Below are positions 51,701-63,700 of a DNA stretch of 64,000 nt, piece by piece (position 1 is the stretch's first letter; each line of letters starts with the position of its first letter). The notes under the pieces were generated by a model. The model had not been told where the DNA came from. It did no database searches and was given only the letters and a program-made list of their open reading frames with translations. This stretch comes from Oegoconia quadripuncta. Lineage: Eukaryota > Arthropoda > Insecta > Lepidoptera > Autostichidae. Made by a program: the position numbers and the translations under genes. The stretch lies in contig OX438744.1 in the NCBI GenBank assembly GCA_949316235.1, positions 31,306,778 through 31,370,777 of the forward strand, written 5' to 3'.

Positions 51701-54700
51701 GTATGCTATTGCGCTTAAAGTTGAGCATTGCTTGAAGTCTTTCCAAAGCCATTTGAAGGTATACTCGGCATCAGAATATTAAAAGTCAAAGTGGTGAATT
51801 TAATCTTAGCGTTTAAGAATAACAAAAACCTCGATTGCTCATAAAAAAGGAAATAAAAAGCTGGCAACTTGCTGGAATTCTTGGAAGCAGACGCCATTTT
51901 ACATTTTACGGAGGGCCATGTTGGATTTTTTACCACAAAATATGTCTTATCAGGGGATGAAGACGAATCTAATAACCTTCAAAATTTTCTTAAATAAATA
52001 GCTCGACCACCTTGATGGCTTGACTAAATGTTTATGCTGAGAGTACAGAATATGTGAGCGATGGTTAGATAGCTTTGCTCAAATCTAAATGAGCATCGTA
52101 CAGTTATGCTTAGTTGCATACATTAGTGTTTCCACCAGTGATTTGAATTTTACCCCTACCTACCATGAGTCACCGCACCCCCCCCTCTCCTTTTTTTAAG
52201 GAATTTAATAAAGTTATGAGGAAATTGGTAAAAATTTAAAGCAGTCATATTTACTTATTGTATTACAACTTCACTTCAATAAAAACTTAAATTATTATTT
52301 TGGACGTTTCACCAATTTCATCTGACACGTGAGATTATTTTGTTTATTGATGATTACGGCTTTATTCAGTTTTGAAGATATCTTTTCGTACAAGGTTATG
52401 GTGAATTACACGTTGTCTTTATGTGTTGTGTTAAACTAATTGCCTGTACTTTGTCTTGTGGGAAGCATGGATATATTCGATCGATATATTGTTATATTAT
52501 ATAGTAGATATAGATGTTAGTTTATATAAATAAAATAATCCTCAATAAAAAAATAATCTCATTTGCAACGCAATAAAAGCAATTTTAAAATAAATATCCT
52601 TTAAAAAAGCATTCATCTGTAAATGCAAATTTATCCGCTACGTTCAAGCACTTGAGGCCGAGTTATGTATACATAAGTCATAAATGGCTTTCGCAAATGC
52701 TTGAATCGTAATAAGACATGAAAACCCCTTTAGTCTTAGTGCCACCAAACATTCTAGTGTGACCCATTCAATGACATCCAACTTTTTTTTCTCCACCCCG
52801 ACCCCGGCCTGCTGCACGCCCCACCTCCATGTCGTCGATGAAAAATATAAAATTAAAAAAAAAAACGATAAATAAAAAACATACACATTTGAATCTGCAT
52901 CGTGTAACTGTCGTGTTGACTGCATGATGTATAAAAAAATATTATGAACCTATTGTCATAAATGTGTATGCTTGTACGATTATTATTATTGGAAAATAAT
53001 GATCCAACGGATATGGAAAATTGACACGAGTAGAAGCTAAAAAGCAGCAGAAAAAGGGAACACAGCGCAAGAGCCTTTCCGGTAAGTATTCCTCCTTTGC
53101 TACCTCCCGCTTTAGAAAAAACCCTCCGTACACTCAGGGCCAGAATCATGTATACGCCTATAACGTTTATGCGTACGTCACGTGGGCTATGTCGTAGCTT
53201 TATTATGTAGCTTCGAAGCTTGTGAAAGTATTGCGACCAGTTTATCTGCCCTTTAGTGTACTATAATGCTAATGACATACTACGAAAAAGTTTAGTAACG
53301 TTGACATTCAATTGAAATGATCGTGTAGTGTGTCTTTAGATAAATAATGTAATGCCAGTAGCTAAGTACACTTGTGACTAATCCTTAAAGTCTAGAAATA
53401 GCACTAATACATTAAATCTTAACTCCTGTCTCTACAACCCTTAAAACTTTAACTAATTAAATAACACTGTCATAGTCATGTACAGCATCTTAGACCGTTT
53501 TTTTTTACAATGCATTCTGAGTTTGTAGCAGTTTTTCACTGTAGATAACTCTATTAACTCTAATTATAAGTGTTTTTACTTACATATGTCGGTAATTTTC
53601 TAGTAATATTAAGTAATGTTTAACTTGCAGACGAAGTTTTCAATAAATTCTCAACTTTGTAGCTAGAATTTAAATTAGCGTTGCCAGTAACCTCGGACTA
53701 TTCCGAGTACCTAATTCACATTAATTTGTATTTTTCGCACCTCTTTTACTAAATAAAGTGTAGGAGTCGATTATATTTGTCCTTAATTGTAAAATCTGTA
53801 ATAAATAGCCTAGTTGTTCCGTATGGATAATTTACGATTACTTCAGAAGCCAATGTAGTTTAAATAGAAAATGTTTAAAATATTTTTTGTAATCCTTTTT
53901 ATTTTTTTAAATTATCTGAGAAACTTATTTGCACCTGACTTTTTTACAGAACTCAATAATTTCTTTATTTACCTATGGAGCTGTTATAAAACAACCGAGT
54001 TGTCTGTACTGACTTCCCGCGTGACGGGATACCATCTGTTGTCAGAAAATAATCGGTAGAAAGTTCTAACAAACAACGACTACGGTTCTTTTCATGTAGG
54101 TAGAACGGTCTCTGTGACACAACATACAATCAACCGACGAAAAACATAAGCAATCTTCAAAAAGGTATACTAAAATGTCATTATATTGTTAATGAAAATA
54201 AAGTGTATATTAATTCGACAGAATTTACTATCTACAACAAAAAATTGACAGACTTTGTCCAGTATAGGCTTGAAAGCCGGACATACAGCCAGACTTTCGC
54301 ATTTATAAATACAATAACATAGAAAAACATTAAACACAAACAAAAAAAAAACCGTTTTGGGAAATGGGAACATTCGTTTGCACAAACAAACTACATCTCT
54401 CTCTTAAAGCATGTTCTCAATTCCGTCGTGCGTAAATTAGAGCTGATTGAAATATATGAAAAACTTCATATGTCTTAAATTTTGTTTATTATTTTGCAAC
54501 AAACGCCATTGGTCATACAAATTTTTGGATGATCTGCCATTTACAAATGAAAATCATATCTACGTTTGTTGGAGACAGGGCTTGAACCGATTTCGAAAGT
54601 ACCGATAAATTTAAATTTATACCGGATTTAAGAGAAGATTTCGTTCGGAGCGCGTCCGAAATGGGAGAGCTACCTGAAACCTTAATAAACCGGTTTAATC

Positions 54701-57700
54701 CAGATAGACAATGCACGCGTCGGCGTCGTTTGAAGTTTGTAGTGATTGAGACGGCGTCGTTGGAAAGAGCGAAATTAAAACCACTAAAAATCGCTTAATT
54801 GATTCAAAACCTATTTGGTTTCGCTTCGCTTAAGAAAACGGGTTTACTTAAATTTAAGGTAGAACTAAACCTAAAGAAAACACTCCTTCGTACTTGACGC
54901 TGATTTACATTTAAAAATGAACCGGTAAACCAGCCCGACGACGTCATGAGATGACGAAATGAGAATATTTGATTGAGGTGATCCTTGATGAGAATCCTTA
55001 TCTATAAATTACATCGGACAAAATATAGCAAACATTCAACCTTTCGCATTTAATGGATGACCAAACGTGTCGCACTGATACGCCTATATGAAAAGAACTA
55101 CACACACTAACCAATACCATTACATAGGTGATGAAGACACACTGCCAGCCTCGGGCAACAGCCACGGGGCAAACCACGCGCGGCCTGACGACAACCACGT
55201 CGCGCCGCCTTCAGACAAACCGGCCCCCGAGACGTCACATAAGAAAGAGAAATCAGTACTGCAGGCGAAGCTGACCAAGCTGGCTATACAGGTGACTGCA
55301 TCTGTTGTAAAATACTAGTCTTGTCTCCATTGTCAGTCAATTACATTAGGACTAAAAGAATGGACGCGGTGAAAACCAGATAAGCCGGCCTCCTACACGA
55401 AATATGTGCTCCAGGTGAACGAATCTGACGTTGGTAATGGTAATTCCATCTATTGTAAGACACTCCAATCTTTAAAAAACTGTTTTCAATTTCACTAGGG
55501 CTAAAAGAACATTCTCGAGGCGAAGATAAGCTGGCCTCCAAAACATCACATAAGTAGAAATCTGTACTTTCAGCGAAGCTAACCAAGCTAAGCTAATAGA
55601 TGCATATTGTAAAAAAACTCAAGTCTTTTAGAGTTCATCCGCACCTCGGTCAGTGGCATCGATCGATTCGCGCGACTGATGGATACTCATAATCAAATCG
55701 GATCCTACGTGACGATGTTCTCCACTGCCTGCCTTCCGCAATAGCCGCTGTGCAGATATAAATAAAATAACTTGTGTCTATGCGGACATAGTTTGGACAG
55801 TACAACAACAAAAAATGAATATTTTTATTTATGTTTTTATTATAATTTTCAAAAGGGTAATGAATACAAAGCACATTAGCACTAGTAGCTTAGAAGTGAC
55901 AGGAAAGTAAGATGGCTGACGGATTCGTTTCACACTTCTATTTTAGTGCAGACAGTGGGGACCACGTCACGGCGATGGCGACCAATAGAATCGAACCCGC
56001 GACGTTTCTCTTGTTCTATTGGTAGGTAGCCGGTATAAGTGCAGTGGGCTAACGCGTCGACACTTGCAATCTCTTGGCCTGTGGAATGGCAGATCCTCGG
56101 TAGACATACCAGATGCTTACATTCGGCATAAAGGACCCCTTTCCTTGATTGTCGTATCAGCCATCAACACCGACTGCCCTCAATTGATAACTACTAAAAC
56201 CGGCTATTCAACTAACCCCCCTGGAGCACGGCAACACTCTTATGAAAAATGCTACTGTCATCCATCACGTCCGATCAGACGTGGCCTTTCTTTATCTCTG
56301 ATACTAATAACAAACAATTCCCACAGATCGGCTACGCCGGCTCGACGATAGCCGTCCTAACGGTGATCATCCTAGTTATCCAGTTCTGCGTGCACACGTT
56401 CGTGATTGAGCAAAAGGAGTGGCGGGCGACGTACATCAACAACCTCGTGAAACATCTGATCATCGGTGTGACAGTTCTTGTGGTGGCGGTGCCGGAGGGA
56501 CTGCCGCTAGCTGTCACGCTCTCACTCGCGTACTCTGTTAAGGTGAGAGGGTGATGAATAGATAGTAAAGTGCAGATGGATCGAATTGTGTTTTGTATGA
56601 TAGACTGGATATGCATTTGACCATAATTATCGTGGTGATTTGGTCGAAGATGGAGTACGCGAACTTAGTAAATGCCTATTCACCCTACTCTTGAAGGTCC
56701 CAAGTTTGTATGATTTGGGAAACGTCGTTATGTTACGTTTTATGAAGTGCCAATTCGTTTACGTTCGTCAACGCCTTACGAATTTATTATATAGTATTTT
56801 GACGAATACCAATCGAAATACATCGACCTTATATTAAAGGCACTATCGCAACAGTCGCTTCAAAGGTCGGGCAAGCAAAGAAGATCCGAACCTATAATAC
56901 AGTAACAGAGTAGACATTTACTGATATCGAGTCCTTCGTCTTCGACCACATCGTTTCGACCACTTTCCATCAGGCGAGATTGTGGTTAAACGCGCTACCA
57001 ACCAATCATAAAAAAAACTCCAAGGAAACAATTTCCTTTCGAACGTGCCTGCATACTGATTAAAAACTTCCTTCCAGAAAATGATGAAAGACAACAACTT
57101 AGTCCGTCACCTCGACGCGTGTGAGACGATGGGCAACGCAACCGCCATCTGTTCAGACAAGACCGGCACACTCACCACCAACCGCATGACAGTCGTCCAG
57201 TCCTATATCTGCGAGAAACTATGCAAAGTGACGCCAAACTTCAGAGATATCCCGCCGGAAGTTGGCGAGACGCTGATTGAGGGGGTGTCGGTGAACAGCG
57301 CCTTCACTTCCAGAATTATGGTGAGTTATCTTGGGTTAAGTTGTGGTATAGAATAGTGATGAGTCGTCACAAGCCGCATGGTCGTCTCAAACAAATTTTC
57401 CAACTTCAGAGGTATTCAGCCCGGCATGGTTTATGGCTAAGACGACTTATTATACAGGGCTATACCTTTTTCCATACATATACCTCAATGAAACCCGACC
57501 TTCGGTTCTCCATTTCCAGTTGCTGTCAGCCATATTGCTTTGATAGCCGCACCATCTAGCTGGTTAGCGTCCCCTGCTACTTTTGCCAGGATATGGTTTC
57601 CCCTCACTCTCTTTCCCCAATAACCATCTGTACTACGACAGATATGGTCAGCCCATTGCCAAATCACCTTACCAATTCTCTAATCATTTCGTTTCTGATC

Positions 57701-60700
57701 TTATCCCTCGGAGAAATTTGGACTAAAATTCCTGAGCGACTTTCATATAATGGACAAACCGCTGCGTCATATCAATTTTTCGGTTCCTTTGGACACGCTC
57801 AACTAATCTAAGACGCACAAATCTAAGATAAAGTATGATTTTGTAAAGTAAGTTTGGTGTGGAGGATTAGTAACTTGAAGCTGGAATGGCCTGGAATACA
57901 TTGCTCGAAGAACTGATGGCCGATGGGCCATTAAAGTTCTACATAGAATGCCACAAGAGTGGACGAACGATCTGATGAAGATCGCTCTGGAAATCTATGA
58001 AGATGGCTATATTCAGCAGCGGATGTCCTCTGGCTGATATGACGATAGTGACGTTTGATTTAACATATCCTATATAACTTCAACTAGCACTGCTTTGCAT
58101 CAATCTTCTTAAGGATAAGAATAATTTATTTTTAACCACTGGTAAATACAGTAGTTTACAATCGGTAAAATTTTGTAATATTCGTTAGTATTTCTAAAAG
58201 TATGTTCCCAGCTGATGCCCATGCTAAGCATTAAAAATACTTGTGTTATAAGCATCAGCTGCTAACTCCTCAATGGACTCCTAAATTTACATTAATAGAA
58301 CATAACAAACCATAATGATGATATATAATAATGAGATTTTGTAATTCCAGCCATCCCAAGAACCCACCGGCCCGCCAATGCAAGTCGGCAACAAGACTGA
58401 ATGCGCTCTTCTCGGCTTCGTAGTAGCGCTGGGGCAGAGTTACGAAGCAGTTCGGGAGAGACACACCGAGGAATCCTTCACGCGAGTCTACACCTTCAAC
58501 TCTGTGCGCAAGAGCATGTCCACTGTGATACCGTATAAGGGCGGCTACCGGCTCTACACCAAGGGTGCCTCCGAGATTGTGCTCAAGAAGTAAGTTGGTT
58601 TGGGAGTGGGGTGAGAATGGACAGGAAATATAGCAGCGTTATTGTGGAATGGAATTTGATTATGTGAAGTATGGTGCTTGATTGAAGGAGGCGGTATGTA
58701 AAGAGAATGCGATCGGTATACAGGTAGCAAGATGTAGGTTTTATAGAGTATAGTTTGCCTATAGGCTTCATGAAGCGGGCGCAATAAGTCGCTTTAGCCG
58801 TATATTGCGAATGAGAAGTCTGATAAGACCAAAGGAGTGGAGGGTGAGTTGAAGATCACGTTTGGGCGAAACCATGTAAATGGCGAGAAACTGAAAATAA
58901 CCATTGGATCCATTTTACTGCCTACGGTTTACTAAACACCGTTCGCGGGTTTAATTCCCAGCTGGATGTACCCCGATTTAGTACATATTTCAGCTGCTTG
59001 ATATTGAGTCCCCCAGATAAGTTAGGGGCGCCGGCTGAGCCCACTTCCGCCTCCGGCCTCATTTTCACTTAACATCAGGTGTGATTGAGATGCACTAACC
59101 GGTTGCGCATAAAATATTTTACGAGAAATCTTGACGTTTTATATTTCCCAACAGATGCGCTTTTATCTACGGCCATGAGGGTCGTCTAGAGAAGTTTACG
59201 AGAGACATGCAAGAGCGGCTGGTGCGGCAGGTCATCGAGCCTATGGCCTGCGACGGGCTGAGGACCATATCCGTCGCGTATCGGGACTTCGTGCCGGGGA
59301 AAGCTGAGATCAATCAGGTATAGTACCCGGCCGTTTAGATTCGGGAAGCAGAGAGGCAGATAAGGCTTCTCTTGACTTGACAAAGCAGAGACAATAAATA
59401 AACAATGTGACGCATCACCGATAGGTGTAGTATGTAGTGACCCTGCTCTAGAAATCACCGGTTGCGGGTTCGAATCTATCTACAATCTAATGTAGCAATA
59501 ATCGCGCGTGGTGAGTTATGACCCGAACCCTCTCTGGTGAGAGAAGAAGGTTAATGTGATATTTAAGGTGCATTGTGTGACCGGTAAAAACAAATATATT
59601 GATACTTATATAACGTCACGACCTTTGTCCCAAATGGGGTGGTCAGAGATATCCCAAACTTTCGTTTAGTTTGGAACACCTAAATTCCAAACATTAAAAA
59701 ACGTCCATTACCAAATATACACAAATGCACACATGACCGTGAACCATCGCCATTAAAACATGCTAATATCTAGATGTTTTTTTATGGAAAGCCCTTAATC
59801 GCCTTCTTCGATATCCACGGGAAGAGATGAGTTGGTTCTATTCCTTTTTCGTGCCGAAACTTGATACTAATGCATATAATGGTTTCAGGTTCACATAGAC
59901 CAAGAGCCGAACTGGGACGACGAGGACAATATTGTGAATAACCTGACGTGCCTGTGTGTAGTCGGCATTGAGGATCCTGTCAGGCCAGAGGTAAGCCGCT
60001 TATGCCAATAACCCGTTATGTCTCACGATAAAGTTTGGCGATATTTTGGACCTGAACTAAGGACGAAAATCGACGGATTTTTATTAATCAATTAATAAAA
60101 TTTACACTTCAAATTGTTAGTTTTTTGAAGTTACCGCGCAAGGAGTTTACAGTCTTCTTTTGAGAAGAAGCCCGTGAAACGTTTGCTTGTTATAATGTCC
60201 ATATAAATACTTAATATAACTTATAAAAATGCGATTTTTTTTTTCGAATTTTAATTGTTCGAAAACGTTCCCATATTTTTGTTTTCTATATGTTTCATTT
60301 CACCGAAAATGCATTTTACAGAAGTTCGAATGTACGGTATTCCAATGTTATTTTTTTTTATTTACATATGTTTTAAGGTTCAACCGAATGTTTAGCCGAA
60401 GCATCTATTGCCAGACGTTTTGGTTTTCAGAATATTATTAACAATATTATAAAAATACAACCTAACATCGAAGGTCAAAGCAAGCTTTGAACAGAGTCGG
60501 GGTGCTACGACCCATATTGCTCGCTCGCTTCACTCGCTCGCTACAGATGGGGGTTGTCTAGAAAAAGTAACTTCGACATAAAGTAATTCTAGTAATTTAA
60601 ATTATGGAAAGTAAAACATCTGTCAAACATCAAAAAGTAGTTCTGATAGTTATCCGTTTTTCTAGTATGTGAAACATATATAAAATAAGTTCATGAGAAA

Positions 60701-63700
60701 AAAAGTTATATAAAATAATCACAGATTTTATACCCTTTGCGCGGTGTGCATTTAATAATAGTCTATATAAGACTCTATTAACAAAGGGCAAGTTTTGGAT
60801 ATCGTGTTGTAAAGTCCTACACATTGCCTTTAGAATGATTTACTTCTATCTATGTATTGTACGTATTAACTGTCACCAGGTACCAGAGGCGATCAGGAAA
60901 TGCCAGAAGGCCGGCATCACGGTCCGCATGGTGACTGGTGACAACGTGAACACCGCGCGCTCCATAGCAGTGAAATGCGGCATATTGAAGCCAACGGACG
61001 ACTTCCTCATCTTGGAGGGCAAGGAGTTCAACAATAGAATCAGAGACACCGATGGAGAGGTTAGGAGTGCGATTGGTTTCTGTTACTGTTTGGGACAGGT
61101 CAGAGGCAAGACGACAGTCGTGGTTTAAGCAACGTCTGGCATGGTCACCCCTTGGATGAATAACCTGCACTAAGCCCGTATGGTGGACTATAGCCCATTG
61201 TTTTCCTAGGGAGAGAAGGCTGTGCACCAATAATGGAGACATACTATTGTTATCGAAATTGACTTAATCGATACAAAAAAAATTACGGTCTTATTCATAA
61301 AAATTTACAAACGCTTTATGAGCCTGTTTTAGTTACGATCAGAATCGGTCAAGCTCGAAATTCGCGTAAAATTTCTATTGGTTGATTTTTTATTTATTGA
61401 ATTCCTGTTTACTGGTGACTCTACTTCTGATTACGAACAACAGCAACGATTGTGGTCCAACGCGAATCCAGTCAATCATAAAAATAAATAAAAGACATTC
61501 CCCGAAGAACCATAGCCGAATTCGATCAAAAAATTTCTTTAACAAATTCAAAGTTAACTATTCTGAAACCACCTTTAGTGTGGAAGTCCAACAATTTTCG
61601 GCTGAATTCGGCTATGGTTCGTAGTCGAAAATTATTCGTAATCAGGAGAGTAGTCACCAGTTAATGGGAATTACACTAATTCAAATTCACCTTATTATTC
61701 CGACAGTTTAAATCTTATATATTACTAATTGTGCAACCAACACAGTTATCCACAGATTGATGTTATTCTTATTTCATCCCCAGGTCCAACAGCACTTACT
61801 GGACAAGGTTTGGCCGAAGTTGCGCGTGTTGGCCCGGTCGTCACCAACTGACAAATACACGCTGGTGAAAGGCATGATCGAGTCCAAGGCGTTCGACACT
61901 CGCGAGGTGGTCGCTGTCACGGGAGACGGTACTAACGACGGGCCGGCGTTGAAGAAGGCCGACGTCGGGTTTGCTATGGTAAGTTGCCTTTATCAACATC
62001 CCAGTTCGAGGATCACAGATTTCCAAAAGCTCCGCATTTAATTGCCACTCTTTATCATGGATTTCATACGCGTTTTACTACAAATTCAACAAATGGAAAG
62101 TGACGATGTGGTCCAAGATAAAGCACGCGATCTCAGTCTCGCGGGTTTGCTATGGCAGGTTGCCTCCATCAAGAGCTCAGTTAGAGGATCCAGTGGCGTG
62201 CCTAAGGTGTCAAAATAGAGTGAGCTCGACAAAGTTTTGTGGTTTTTACACAGCTATATTAGATAGGTAACCAACCATGACGATTCAGTTTGACAAGTTA
62301 AATTAAAGATTACCTATACTGTTTGAATAGTTAATAGTCCAGAGGGCGGAGTGTGAGTTTTGTTTCGACTTAACTTGACTACCGCGTTCACATTTACATG
62401 ACGATTTGTATGAAGAAATGTGCAGCGCCTCTAGCGGTTGGTTTGCAAAACGATTTTTTTTATAGATTGTTTTTGCGTAAACGCGAACGCGATGGTAAAA
62501 TTAAAACTCGCACTTCGCACACTGATTGAGTACTTAGGAATGCAACCCGGGGTTTTGGGTTTATATGAAGAATTGTGCTTACGGAACAACATAGCAGAAT
62601 AATAAAATAATAAATAAAAGGTACTTATTCACCACAAAGCTAATTTAACAGGTAATTAATTGATAATAAATTAGATCAAACTGTGATGAAAAGGTAGGGA
62701 CTCAGCAGATTTGCTGATTTTCAGTCTCCCCCAAGTAGAGTAGTTGCTGCCACCAAGGAATTAATTACTATTACTCTATGAATAAATTTAAACAATAACT
62801 AAAAGTAAACAAAAACAAAAAATCTATATCTAAAATCAAATCAAAAACAACTGCAAGTGATAAACCATAAAAAACTAGTCACGAGAAGGTATCATATAGG
62901 TAGGTAGAAATAGATGAGGCGGTACCCACCCAGTATACAACTAGTCTACAACCTTATTTACCTCGGTTTGTTTCAGGGTATCGCCGGTACGGACGTGGCC
63001 AAGGAGGCGTCGGACATCATCCTGACAGACGACAACTTCTCGTCGATAGTGAAGGCGGTGATGTGGGGGCGCAACGTTTACGACTCGATCGCGAAGTTTC
63101 TCCAGTTCCAGCTCACCGTCAACGTGGTCGCCGTCATAGTCGCGTTCATTGGCGCATGCGCGATACAGGACAGTCCGCTCAAGGTGAGCTACTAGCTGAT
63201 GTAGTAATCAATTAAATACATTTATTTTATTTTAACACTTTATTGTACACTAGACACACAAGAAACATTGTTAAACACCGACTAAAAAGATAGGTGTTAT
63301 GTGTTTGACGGTGTTGTATGTGTGTCCAGTGTTTGTCCGGGCGTATCTCAGTAATGCGTGGTCGGATTTGAGTGCGGGTTTTTTCTATTTTAAAGTTTAC
63401 GAGGGGACTGGTTCTTAGTCATGTTTGATGAAGATCGGTTAAGCCGTTTAGTTTTTAACACGGTTTATTAATGTATTTTAATGATAACGTAGGCTTTCGA
63501 AAGTTTTATATTTTTATTTTTTTAGATTAAACTCGGGTATAGGTTCTTAGCCATGTTTGATGGAAATCGGTTAAGCCGTTTCGAAGATATTTAACTATCA
63601 ATATAGTTGGAGTGGTCTATATAGATTATTATTATTATGATAATTTGTTTTTTTTTGTGTTTTTTCTAAGTTTTCTATTTATAGTTATTATTAGCGAAAA

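Noticed and set aside
52500..53110. Longer minus-strand frames around the cassette exon
   Set aside because: Frames of 93-98 codons here have no domain and run antisense to the cassette candidate. The + strand splice signals explain the region better.
56332..56616. Minus-strand frame over PMCA exon e7
   Set aside because: It is an antisense shadow of a strongly conserved exon. The same holds for minus-strand frames at 45311-45523, 50142-50336, 59186-59458, 60850-61242 and 61841-62026.
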